DNA of 64,000 nucleotides from positions 62,001 through 126,000 of the forward strand of contig NZ_JSEP01000009.1 in assembly GCF_001624695.1 (NCBI RefSeq). Direction: 5' to 3'. Every line of letters starts with the position of its first letter. The first letter of the stretch is position 1. Under the pieces are notes generated by a model. The model had not been told where the DNA came from, ran no database searches, and was given only the letters and a program-made list of their open reading frames with translations. A program made the position numbers and the translations under genes. Source of the stretch: Labrenzia sp. OB1. Lineage in GTDB: Bacteria; Pseudomonadota; Alphaproteobacteria; Rhizobiales; Stappiaceae. Positions 17,454 through 26,111 of the stretch are shown piece after piece.

Positions 17454-19025
17454 GTGTCCAACTTTGACCGTAACGCGCATAGAGACAACACGCATGACGC
17501 CGGTTTTGTGCGGGCGGTCGAATATGTCCGCATGTCGACCGAACATCAGAAATATTCGACCGAAAATCAGTCCGATGTAATCCGCCGTTACGCGGCAAAT
17601 CGAGGCTTTGAGATTATCCGCACCTACAAGGATGCGGGGCGCAGCGGCTTGAACTTGGCTGGTCGCTCCGGTCTGAAGCAATTGATTGCAGACATTGAAA
17701 GCGCGAAAGCCGATTTTTCAATTGTGCTCGTCTATGACATCAGTCGTTGGGGACGTTTTCAGGATGCGGATGAAAGCGCCTATTATGAATATCGCTGCCG
17801 GCGTGCGGGTGTGCGTGTCGAATACTGTGCCGAACCATTTGAAAATGACGGTAGTATCGGCTCCGACGTGCAAAAGGTCGTCAAACGGAGCATGGCTGCT
17901 GAATACAGCCGAGAGCTCTCGACAAAAGTGTTCGCGGGCCAGTGTCGCTTGATTGAGATGGGTTATCGCCAGGGCGGCATGGCCGGGTTTGGCCTGCGTC
18001 GCGAACTGCGCGATGAACATGGTCGCCCCAAAGCTATCCTCGCACTGGGAGAGAAAAAGAGCATTCAAACAGACAGGGTTGTACTTGTCCCTGGTCCTGC
18101 AGAAGAAGTCGCTATCGTCCGCTGGATTTACCGACGTTTTGTCGATGATAGGCGCAATGAAGCGCAGATTGCGGACGAGTTGAACGAGCGCGGTGTTGTT
18201 ACTGACCTGGACCGGCTCTGGACCAAGGGCACGGTGCACCAAATTCTCACCAACGAGAAATACATCGGCAACAATGTCTGGAACCATAACTCGTTCAAGC
18301 TGAAGCAAAAGCGGGTTTCAAACGACAGCGCCATGTGGGTGCGGGCCGATGGGGCCTTTGCCGCGATTGTTGAGACGACGGAGTTTGATGCAGCACGTTC
18401 AATTATCGAGGCGCGCACGCGGCATCTTACAAACGATGAATTGCTGGGTATGCTCCGCAGCCTGTATGAGCGGACGGGCATGCTCTCTGGTCTGATTATT
18501 GATGAAGCAGAGGATTGCCCTCCCAGTAGCGCATTTCACCACAGGTTTGGGGGGCTGCTCAAAGCGTATCAGCTTATTGGCTACACCCCGAAACGCGACT
18601 ACCGCTTTATTGAAGTCAACAAGGCATTGAGAAAGCGGCACGCCGTCGTGGTTGACGAGACTATCCAGGGAATTGAACAAGTAGGTGGAACGGTGCGACG
18701 TGACCCACTGACCGATATTCTTACGATCAATCGAGAGTTTACTGTGTCTCTCACAGTTGCGCGTTGCCTACAAACGCAGGCGGGCTCACTGAGGTGGAAA
18801 GTGCGTCTGGATTGCGGTCTCGTACCGGACATCACGCTTGCCGTGCGCATGAGCTCAGAAAACAGCGCCGTGCGGGATTACCTGATTTTGCCGATGTTTC
18901 AGATGAATCGCTCTGTCTTGCGACTTGCGGAACGAAACGGGATTTGGTTCGACAGCTATCGCTTTGACACCCTTGACCCTCTGTTTGAGTTGGCTGAGCG
19001 CCTACCAATTCCGGAGGCCGCGTAG
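17454..19025 (+). CDS. Large serine recombinase
   Basis: This 523-residue protein has a resolvase N-terminal domain with the nucleophile in EYVRMST (Ser28 from the GTG start chosen), the DISRWGRF motif near residue 95, and the recombinase domain starting near GYRQGGMAGFGLRREL (about residue 165). A C-terminal domain of more than 250 residues follows. Large serine recombinases integrate or excise DNA at short att sites. I prefer the GTG at 17454, with GCGAGG upstream; the frame extends to 17379. No classic zinc-ribbon cysteine set is obvious, unlike many phage integrases of this class. Confidence 0.92.
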   Translation: MSNFDRNAHRDNTHDAGFVRAVEYVRMSTEHQKYSTENQSDVIRRYAANRGFEIIRTYKDAGRSGLNLAGRSGLKQLIADIESAKADFSIVLVYDISRWGRFQDADESAYYEYRCRRAGVRVEYCAEPFENDGSIGSDVQKVVKRSMAAEYSRELSTKVFAGQCRLIEMGYRQGGMAGFGLRRELRDEHGRPKAILALGEKKSIQTDRVVLVPGPAEEVAIVRWIYRRFVDDRRNEAQIADELNERGVVTDLDRLWTKGTVHQILTNEKYIGNNVWNHNSFKLKQKRVSNDSAMWVRADGAFAAIVETTEFDAARSIIEARTRHLTNDELLGMLRSLYERTGMLSGLIIDEAEDCPPSSAFHHRFGGLLKAYQLIGYTPKRDYRFIEVNKALRKRHAVVVDETIQGIEQVGGTVRRDPLTDILTINREFTVSLTVARCLQTQAGSLRWKVRLDCGLVPDITLAVRMSSENSAVRDYLILPMFQMNRSVLRLAERNGIWFDSYRFDTLDPLFELAERLPIPEAA

Positions 19026-19898
19026 ATGGATCTCCAGGACAAACGGATCGAACTAATTCCACTTGATCAAATTGCGATCCTCAATCCAAGAGATCGCAAC
19101 CAAAAGGTTTTCCGTGAAATTGTTACCAGCATTGCCGAGGTTGGCCTAAAGCGACCAATCACGGTCACAAAGAACGGCAGCACTTATGCGCTTGTTTGCG
19201 GACAAGGGCGACTTGAAGCACTCCGCGAATTGGGTCAATCCGAAATCCCGGCCTTTGTCATTGAGGCCGACACCCAAACCTCGCTCATCAAAAGCCTGGT
19301 GGAAAACTGCGCCCGGCGCCACCATCCGGCGTTAGATCTTTTGCACGATATCGGCGGTATGAAAGAGCGCGGCTATTCAAACAGTGAAATCGCAAAAAAG
19401 ACCGGCCTCTCACAAGAATACATCAAGGGCGTCGGTAAGCTTTTACGGCACGGTGAACAGCGGCTTTTGCATTCGGTCGAGGCAGGACAAATCCCGGTCA
19501 GTGTCGCTGTGGAAATTATCGATGCGGATGATGTCGGTATTCAGGAAGCACTACAGCAAGCCTATGAAAGCAACGTTTTGCGAGGCAGAAAACTGTCTAT
19601 CGCTAAACGAGTGATTGAAAACCGGCATCGCAAAGGTAAAGGGCTCGCTCGTCCTAGGCGTGGCAGCCAAAAAGTTTCTTCGAACGCACTCGTGAAGGCT
19701 TATCAGGAAGATACGGACAGAAAGAAAATCCTGATCCGCACATCGGAAGCGACACGCAGCCGTCTCCTTTTCATCACACATGCGTTGCGAGAACTCTTGC
19801 AAGATGAGGACTTCCTTGCTGTGCTGGAGATCGCCGACCTTGGGACAATTCCCAAGCGATTGATTGATCGCATCGAGACGCAAGAATTGAAGCCATGA
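19026..19898 (+). CDS. ParB/RepB-like DNA-binding protein 1
   Basis: This 290-residue protein has an N-terminal ParB domain: NPRDRN near residue 22, LVCGQGRLEALRELG near 58-72 (ParB box) and LVENCARRHHPALDLLHDIG near 92-112. The HTH YSNSEIAKKTGLSQEYIKGV follows near 119-138. The C-terminal region resembles the RepB C-terminal domain of repABC plasmids. Its ATG follows the recombinase stop without a gap. RepB/ParB proteins bind centromere-like sites; no ParA is encoded nearby, so a role in recombinase control or att-site binding is an inference. Confidence 0.88.
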   Translation: MDLQDKRIELIPLDQIAILNPRDRNQKVFREIVTSIAEVGLKRPITVTKNGSTYALVCGQGRLEALRELGQSEIPAFVIEADTQTSLIKSLVENCARRHHPALDLLHDIGGMKERGYSNSEIAKKTGLSQEYIKGVGKLLRHGEQRLLHSVEAGQIPVSVAVEIIDADDVGIQEALQQAYESNVLRGRKLSIAKRVIENRHRKGKGLARPRRGSQKVSSNALVKAYQEDTDRKKILIRTSEATRSRLLFITHALRELLQDEDFLAVLEIADLGTIPKRLIDRIETQELKP

Positions 19899-20797
19899 GC
19901 AATGCTGTAGTGCAAGCAGTTTCACTTGCGTTCGAACGGGACACTGTGACTTTGGCGCTGTCTGACATTGTGCCGCTTCGTTTGGTCTCGAATACGATCA
20001 AGAAATCCGCGAAATACGCGCAGATACGCTCCTCTATCTTTTATTCCGGCCTGGCTGAACTACCAGTCGTCGTGCGCAATCAAAATGATCAGGGCAAGTA
20101 CCTTCTCTTGGATGGTCATATCCGGCTAGCTGTGCTTCAGGAATTTGGCGAGGATCATGTGACCTGCCTCGTTGCCAAAGACGATGAAGCTTACACATAC
20201 AATAAGCGCGTGAATCGGCTTGCCACGATTCAGGAGCATCAGATGATCCTGAAAGCCCTTGAAAAAGGTGTGTCCGAGGAAGTTCTAGCGAAGGTCTTGA
20301 ATGTCAATATCGGGAATATACGCAGAAAGCGGACTCTATTGCGTGGCATTTGCGTGGAAGTCGCAGAACTCTTGAAAGACAAGCATGTTCCGATCAATAC
20401 GTTCAGAGAGCTGCGGAAGTTAAAACCTCTGCGTCAAATTCAAGCGGCAGAACTGATGATTGCTATGAACAAGTATTCCAATAATTTCGCAAAATCCTTT
20501 GTCGGCGCGACGCCTGCACTGCAACTCGTTGAGCCTGAAAAATCGAAAAAGATTAGCGGCCTTAGCGATGAGCAAATTGCGCTCATGGAGCAAGAATCAG
20601 AAAAACTGGATCGGGAATTCCGCCTCCTTGAGGAGACATTCGGACAGGATAACCTAGATTTGGTCGTTGCAACTGGTTACGTGAAGCGCCTGATCGAAAA
20701 TGCGCAAGTCGTCAGGTATCTCGCAAAGAACTTTCCGGAACTGTTAGCCGAGTTTCAGAAGATTGCAGACAGTGCCGACTTGAATGGGATGGCGTAA
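19895..20797 (+). CDS. ParB/RepB-like DNA-binding protein 2
   Basis: This 300-residue protein overlaps the previous gene by 4 bases (ATGA). It is a divergent ParB-type protein: residues about 65-80 (YLLLDGHIRLAVLQEFG) replace the usual glycine-rich box with DGHIR, and an EHQMILKAL...GVSEEVLAKVLNVNIGNIRRK helix region follows (about 112-146). The C-terminal half is Lys/Glu-rich and helical. It is clearly different in sequence from protein 1, so the two may form a hetero-complex or recognise different sites. Confidence 0.8.
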   Translation: MSNAVVQAVSLAFERDTVTLALSDIVPLRLVSNTIKKSAKYAQIRSSIFYSGLAELPVVVRNQNDQGKYLLLDGHIRLAVLQEFGEDHVTCLVAKDDEAYTYNKRVNRLATIQEHQMILKALEKGVSEEVLAKVLNVNIGNIRRKRTLLRGICVEVAELLKDKHVPINTFRELRKLKPLRQIQAAELMIAMNKYSNNFAKSFVGATPALQLVEPEKSKKISGLSDEQIALMEQESEKLDREFRLLEETFGQDNLDLVVATGYVKRLIENAQVVRYLAKNFPELLAEFQKIADSADLNGMA

Positions 20798-21418
20798 GTC
20801 CACTCGCGCCGAATGTCTGGATGAAGCGATTTGCGTTGTCGACAGTTTGGAGCGCAGAGCCGAATTCAGATGTGACAGATCAAGAGACGACAACAGCCTT
20901 TCGTAGCAATTTACAGCAATCGCCCAAGCCATTGCCGGGCATCGACCGTACGAACTTGCCGACGCGCCACTAGGACCTGCTCATTGCCCGAATCAGGAAA
21001 CCTTGGTGGAAGTACAGGTTTTCTAGGGCGGGACCTCGACACTGGTTCGCTTTCGCCACTTTGAAACCGTCTTCGGATCTGTCCCGTAAGTCGTGCTCAG
21101 TTCACTGGCAGAAGCTGTCAATCGCCGTGTTTCCGCTTTCTTCACAACGCAGTATTCGACACAAAGTCAGGTGACATACCTTTTGCAGCGGCTTGAACGA
21201 AGGACAAGAAGGGGCTCGACAGCTGACTGGCAGGTCTCGGCTGTCGATCCGAAGAAACAGACATTCAAAGGAGCGGCGGACACCGTCACTTCCGTCCCTA
21301 ATCGGTCATTCGCCTACTGATATTCTGCTGCACTGCAATTCGCTGAAGCCGACATTCGTTACAGCCGCGAAGACGATTGTCCGCCAGATGCCGGCAGTGA
21401 GGGCGGAACTGCCAGTCA
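20798..21418. other. 621-base gap with no convincing gene
   Basis: Short frames here lack ribosome sites and protein-like composition. The right part (about 21240-21420) contains GACATTC motifs and CGGTCATTCG at about 21303, which also occurs in gaps near 25868 and 36221. It may be a degenerate interspersed repeat. The recombinase element probably ends here. Confidence 0.5.
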
Positions 21419-21865
21419 TCAAATAAGAGGCTTCTCGAAATACACGCGATTGAAGCCGTTTTCGCATCTCCGAGCCACCTCGGAATATCCAAGTCTCAGA
21501 TAAATCGACAGGTTCTCCTCCATCTTCTCGTTCGTATAGAGGCGGACTGCGCGTTTTCCGCTATTCCGCGCCTCCCTTTCACAGAAAGCAATGAGGGCCT
21601 TACCCACCCCACTGCCTGCTGATCTTGGCAAAACGGCAACGTTCTCCAAGAGAATATGATCGCCCTCAGCGTAAAAAACGATGAAGCCTTGGAAATCGCC
21701 TTCGTCAGTTGAGGCTATATAAACCTGACCAGACCCGATCTGCTCAACGAAGTCAGCGACCATGGGTGCAGGCTTGCGCCCAATTAGCGGTACATAGCGG
21801 GCATACGCCAGTTCGGCGCATTCCCTGATTCTCAGTTCGTCGCTGGCTGTGGCCTTCCGGATCAT
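21419..21865 (-). CDS. GNAT family N-acetyltransferase
   Basis: This 148-residue protein begins MIRKATASDELRIREC and has the GNAT core: the LLENVAVLPRSAGSGVGKALI strand-loop-helix near residues 72-92 that binds acetyl-CoA pyrophosphate, then RLYTNEKMEENLSIYLRLGYSEV near 108-130. It should transfer acetyl groups to a small molecule or amine; the substrate is unknown. It stands alone between gaps. The start at 21865 fits family starts; the longer frame has no support. Confidence 0.88.
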   Translation of the reverse strand: MIRKATASDELRIRECAELAYARYVPLIGRKPAPMVADFVEQIGSGQVYIASTDEGDFQGFIVFYAEGDHILLENVAVLPRSAGSGVGKALIAFCEREARNSGKRAVRLYTNEKMEENLSIYLRLGYSEVARRCENGFNRVYFEKPLI

Positions 21866-22082
21866 GGGCGCTCTTTTGTGTTGAAGTGGTGTCTTTCTGT
21901 GCCGGCAACTCTGCTGTAGCAATGATTGCTATCGGGCCTGAACTGCCGTTCACTGCCAATTCACGATGCTAAAACCAGCCGCAATAAATAAGACCCTATT
22001 TGACCATGACATGAGAGCGTTCCGCGAGGAGCGTGTCGCAGGGCGATGCGGGGCATCGGCCAAGACGCGCGACACTGCGCCA

Positions 22083-22709
22083 TCAGACCACAACGTCAAC
22101 AATCGCCTCTTCTCCACTGTCAGTCGTCATGAAGGTCATTGAGACGGCTTGCGCTTCACTGTCCGAAAGCCGATTGAAAATTCTGTCGCGACTGTTGGCG
22201 GGATGCCCGTCGATATAGAACTGAGAGGTCAGGACCTCTCGTCCGTCCTCGAATACTTTAACGTGAATGTGCGGCGTGCGGCCGGGATAGGTCACGGGCT
22301 TGATCGTGCGAAATTCATAGCTGCCGTCGAGGCCGGAGATATCGTGACCAAAACCCTGAAAAGCCGGATCGAAATCAATCGCTTGGCGGTCGTCAGTATG
22401 AAGGTACCTGCCGTTCATATCGCATTGCCAAATCTCGATCCGCCGATCCACAAGTGGCGCGCCGGACCTGTTGAGCACACGGCCTTTCAAGACGAAGACC
22501 TCGCCACCAGCCTCCTGGACGGTCCCTAGAATTTTGACAAGATCATTGTCCACATCGGCCCTTCGCATCGCAGAGGTCGGATAGAAAGGCCCTTCGGTCG
22601 CTCGTGGCGTCAGGTCGGCAGCGAGCGCCGGTTTCGCCAAAGCCGAAAGGCCGAGAACGCCAAGGGTTCCACCGACAAAGCTACGGCGCGATTGATTTGA
22701 TTTTTCCAT
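22083..22709 (-). CDS. Exported intradiol dioxygenase-like protein
   Basis: This 208-residue protein resembles protocatechuate 3,4-dioxygenase. It starts with a twin-arginine-type signal (SRRSFVGGTLGVLGLSALAKPALAA in all, read as SRRSF plus a hydrophobic run). The iron ligands are visible: Tyr in GRYLHTDD, Tyr in VTYPGRTP and two His in PHIHVKV. The family opens aromatic rings between hydroxyls with Fe(III); the typical cytoplasmic enzyme has no signal, so this one probably acts in the periplasm on an unknown aromatic. TEGPFYPT is a conserved family start. Confidence 0.88.
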   Translation of the reverse strand: MEKSNQSRRSFVGGTLGVLGLSALAKPALAADLTPRATEGPFYPTSAMRRADVDNDLVKILGTVQEAGGEVFVLKGRVLNRSGAPLVDRRIEIWQCDMNGRYLHTDDRQAIDFDPAFQGFGHDISGLDGSYEFRTIKPVTYPGRTPHIHVKVFEDGREVLTSQFYIDGHPANSRDRIFNRLSDSEAQAVSMTFMTTDSGEEAIVDVVV

Positions 22710-22824
22710 CTCTTGATATCCGGGCTGACGCGAGTGGGTCTTATACCATCCGCATTTGATAGGAAGCCATTCGGGAGTTGTCCGCCGTCTTGCAGCAAAA
22801 AAGACGGCCCAGGCCATCGTCAAA

Positions 22825-23697
22825 TCATTTCAATCCGTTCCAATAGTCTGACGCAGAACCGGTTCCGGACATGGAGAAAAAGACGCCGTTATCGCTCTCA
22901 GCGCTCTTTGGCTTCTGCCGGTACTTGATCCTCAAAGCCTCTGCTGCAATCGAAGCCCCAACCTCAAGGTTTGAATGGTGTTCACCCAGGTTTGGATCAA
23001 TCAGGCCATGCTGGTAACGGTCGACAAGCGCTTCAGGGAGATCAACCAGCCAGAAGTTTTCATCCGAATGGAAGGACAGAAGGATCGTATAAGGCTCAAT
23101 CCCGTGCTCTTTGATCATTGCCTCAAGCAAAACCGTGCCGTCATCTCGTGAAAGGCCCAGCTCATCTCGAATGGTCTCGGATGCCACTGTGTATCTGTAG
23201 GCGGGTGGCGCCTTGCGCGGCAGTCGAAAGAACAACGGTGGCTTTTCAAGCAGGCTGGGGCAAAGGGCACCGACCTTTTCGATGAAGACGTTTCCGACGC
23301 CGAAGTCATCTCCATGAAGGGCAACCATGTGCTCAACCGATTTGTAGGCAATGTGTTCGTGCCCCGCGAATTCGGCTGAATTCCCGTCGCCGATCCAAAC
23401 GTCGTTCTGGTAATCGACATCCAAAAGCGTGAATTCACATCCGGTGATCCCGATGCTGAAATTCCATTGGTGCTCGAAAAGCCGGTTTTCGTCGCCCGGA
23501 TTGGACATCAGGATCTTGATCCCGACGACACCAAAGGGCGCTTCGCGTGAGATCATTTTTTCAACGGCGCCGTCCCGGGTATCAAAGCTGGTGGAGGTGT
23601 TCCACAAGTCGATGAGATGAGATTGGAACTCCGAGGCGATCGTATCAATCAGTCTCTCGACGCGGCCCTTACTTGCTGACACATCAGTCTCCGGCAT
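22825..23697 (-). CDS. Hypothetical protein, 290 residues
   Basis: I do not recognise this protein. It is acidic, soluble and has no signal or membrane segment. A central stretch carries EFTLLDVDYQNDVWIGDG and HEHIAYKSVEHMVALHGDDFG. The composition and codon use are protein-like over the full length. It is read in the same direction as the dioxygenase gene downstream, about 115 bases apart, so it may be co-transcribed with it. Confidence 0.65.
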   Translation of the reverse strand: MPETDVSASKGRVERLIDTIASEFQSHLIDLWNTSTSFDTRDGAVEKMISREAPFGVVGIKILMSNPGDENRLFEHQWNFSIGITGCEFTLLDVDYQNDVWIGDGNSAEFAGHEHIAYKSVEHMVALHGDDFGVGNVFIEKVGALCPSLLEKPPLFFRLPRKAPPAYRYTVASETIRDELGLSRDDGTVLLEAMIKEHGIEPYTILLSFHSDENFWLVDLPEALVDRYQHGLIDPNLGEHHSNLEVGASIAAEALRIKYRQKPKSAESDNGVFFSMSGTGSASDYWNGLK

Positions 23698-23840
23698 CTG
23701 TTTTGTGAGCAGCTGGTATGCAGTTGTTTCCGGCCCATTCCCATCATTCGCATAAAATGAAGCGTTTGTCTGGTGTTGTTGTTTTCCCGTCCGCCATGGA
23801 TCGGGCAGGGCGAGCCACTCCTATGGAAGGCCGTGCCGCC

Positions 23841-25706
23841 TCACAAAGCCCTTGCCATCACGGATCCCATGCGCCGAACAAACTCCACAGGTTCCAACGG
23901 ATCTTCTCCCTCGACAATTCGAGCTTGATCCAACAACAAATGTGCTGCGTCCGTCAGAAGGTCGTCTGACTTTGCGTCATCAGAATTGGCGCGTTCAGCA
24001 AGTTTCATGATGATCTGATGGTTCGGATTTAGCTCGAGCACGCGCGGCATGCCTTGCTGCAACTGCCCGTGCTTCTTGAGCAGCCTTTCAAGATTCACAT
24101 CCATGTCGCCTTCATCGGCGATCAGGCACACCGGGCTCTCCGTGAGGCGCTTGGAGGAACGCACATCCTTGACCGTGTCACCCAGCTCCAGCTTGATTGA
24201 CGCGATCAGCGCCGTCAGACCTGCCGAATCCGCCTCATCCTTGTCATCGTCAGTTTCAGTCTCGGATTCGATCTTGTCCAGATCCGCGGCGCCGCGCGTG
24301 ATCGACTTGAACGGCTTGTCCTCGAACTCGGTGACATGTTGCAGCCAGAACTCATCCACCTGATCGGACAGCAGCAGCACTTCGACACCCTTGGCCCTGA
24401 AGCCTTCAAGATGCGGGGATTGCTGAATCTTGGCAGCATCTTCGCCGGCAATGTAATAGATGGCGTCCTGCCCGTCCTTGCACCGGCTGACGTAGTCGCT
24501 CAAGGTGGTCAGAGCGCTGTTTTCCGTGGAGGCAAAGCGGCAGATCTCCAGAATTCGGTCGCGCAGCGCGGGGTCTTCAACCAGCCCCTCTTTCAACACA
24601 GCCCCGAAGTTGCCCCAGAACGCAGCGTAGTCCTCAGGTGTTTTGCCGGCCTTTTTCTTGAGTTCGCTCAGGACTTTTTTTGTAATCGACGTCTTGATTT
24701 TAGCCAGCATCGGATCCGTCTGAAGCATCTCACGGGAGACGTTCAAGGACAGGTCCTGTGAATCAACAATACCGCGCAGGAACCGCAGGTAGGTCGGAAT
24801 CAGGTCCTTGGTGGTGTCGGAAATGAACACCCGGTTCACGTAAAGCTTCACATGGCTTTTGCGTTCGGCATCGAACAAATCGAATGGGGCGGTTGAGGGG
24901 ACGAACAGCAGGGTCGTATGGTTGACCGCGCCTTCGACCTGATTGTGCATCACGTGCCACGGCTCATCGAAAGCGTGCGCGGTGTGGTGGTAGAACTCGG
25001 TATATTGTTCCCTGGTGATCTCTTTTGAAGGACGCACCCAGATCGCAGCGGCTGAATTCAGGCTTTCATCGCCCAGTTTCACCGGAAAGCTGATGTGGTC
25101 CGAGTAGGTTCGGATGATGTGCTTGACCCGGATCTCTTCCAGGAACTCCCTGGCATCCTTCTTAATCTTCAAGAGAACAGTGGTGCCGCAGGTTTCCCGG
25201 TTGCCGGGCTCGATGGTGAATTCCCCTTTGCCGTCCGAAGACCAGAACCAGCTTTCTGCTTCACCAGCCTTGCGCGTCAGCACATCCACGCGTTCGGCGA
25301 CCATAAAGGCCGAATAGAAGCCAACGCCGAATTGGCCAATCAGACCAACCTGATCTTTTTCTTCCGCTTTCAGCGCTTCCAGAAACGCCCCTGTTCCCGA
25401 TTTTGCAATTGTTCCCAAAGTCGCCAACAGGTCTTCATGGTTCATGCCGATGCCGTTGTCAGCCACCGACAGCGTCTTGGCCTTGCTGTCGATCTCCAGC
25501 GTAATCGCCATTTCCTCCGATCCTTGCGACAGGGCGGTGTCTGTCAGCGCAGCATAACGAAGCTTGTCACACGCATCCGAAGCATTGGAGACCAGCTCAC
25601 GGAGGAAAACCTCGCGGTTGGAATAGAGCGAACTGGCCACAATATCGAGAAGCTGACCCACCTCTGTCTGAAACGAGAATGTCGTTTTCTTGTTGTCGTC
25701 GCTCAT
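23841..25706 (-). CDS. htpG: Molecular chaperone HtpG (Hsp90)
   Basis: This 621-residue protein is a full-length bacterial Hsp90. The N-terminal ATPase shows FSFQTEVGQLLDIVASSLYS, REVFLRELVSNASDAC, SVADNGIGM and GQFGVGFYSAFMVA; the middle domain has RGIVDSQDLSLNVSREMLQ. HtpG is a cytoplasmic ATP-dependent chaperone that remodels client proteins. No partner gene lies directly beside it. I saw no heat-shock CIRCE element in the 400-base upstream gap, though a sigma-32 site was not searched exhaustively. Confidence 0.98.
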   Translation of the reverse strand: MSDDNKKTTFSFQTEVGQLLDIVASSLYSNREVFLRELVSNASDACDKLRYAALTDTALSQGSEEMAITLEIDSKAKTLSVADNGIGMNHEDLLATLGTIAKSGTGAFLEALKAEEKDQVGLIGQFGVGFYSAFMVAERVDVLTRKAGEAESWFWSSDGKGEFTIEPGNRETCGTTVLLKIKKDAREFLEEIRVKHIIRTYSDHISFPVKLGDESLNSAAAIWVRPSKEITREQYTEFYHHTAHAFDEPWHVMHNQVEGAVNHTTLLFVPSTAPFDLFDAERKSHVKLYVNRVFISDTTKDLIPTYLRFLRGIVDSQDLSLNVSREMLQTDPMLAKIKTSITKKVLSELKKKAGKTPEDYAAFWGNFGAVLKEGLVEDPALRDRILEICRFASTENSALTTLSDYVSRCKDGQDAIYYIAGEDAAKIQQSPHLEGFRAKGVEVLLLSDQVDEFWLQHVTEFEDKPFKSITRGAADLDKIESETETDDDKDEADSAGLTALIASIKLELGDTVKDVRSSKRLTESPVCLIADEGDMDVNLERLLKKHGQLQQGMPRVLELNPNHQIIMKLAERANSDDAKSDDLLTDAAHLLLDQARIVEGEDPLEPVEFVRRMGSVMARAL

Positions 25707-26111
25707 TGTTCGTTCCTTCGCGTTCTCTTATGGGGTCAGCCTAAAGCAGCGCGAATATAGGAAAATTGATCGATTGTGCAAGAAGGTGAAACCAACCGTT
25801 AGGGGAGGCAGACAGCTGAGGTTGCACGGTACCGCAAGAGTCATGATCGCTGTGTCTGGCCCATTCCGGTCATTCGTTCAGTTTGCAACTAGGGACTGCT
25901 CTCCGCCCATCCGGTGAATTCGCTGCGCCCTAAATGAACGTCAGCTTTCAGGACCCAATTGAGAACCGTCGAACGTCCGATTGGGAGGCGCGTTGCTCAC
26001 AGAGTGCAAACGCCGGAACCGGCTGATCAGATCCGGGACCGTTTGCCGATATGCTGGTCCAGGAAACGAAATGGAGCGACTGCCAGTTTAATGGATAGCT
26101 GATTGTGCCTT
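25707..26111. other. 405-base gap upstream of htpG, no gene seen
   Basis: The gap should hold the htpG promoter. From about 25850 it contains a CCCATTCCGGTCATTCG segment also found in part near 23735 and 36215, which fits a degenerate interspersed repeat. No RNA gene or terminator with a T-run was recognised. Confidence 0.4.

Larger units (their letters stand above)
16977..20797 (+). mobile_element. Serine recombinase + dual ParB/RepB-like element
   Basis: The block is a divergent small HTH-like gene and a tight three-gene operon: serine recombinase, ParB/RepB-like protein 1 (adjacent by zero bases) and ParB/RepB-like protein 2 (ATGA overlap). There is no plasmid replication gene and no ParA ATPase. 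The sequence is visibly more AT-rich than the Mu-like genes. The ends are gene limits; no att sites were identified. Confidence 0.75.

Noticed and set aside
20798-21418. Decayed transposase gene downstream of the ParB-like genes
   Set aside because: Translations in all frames show no transposase motifs; repeat-like DNA is more likely.
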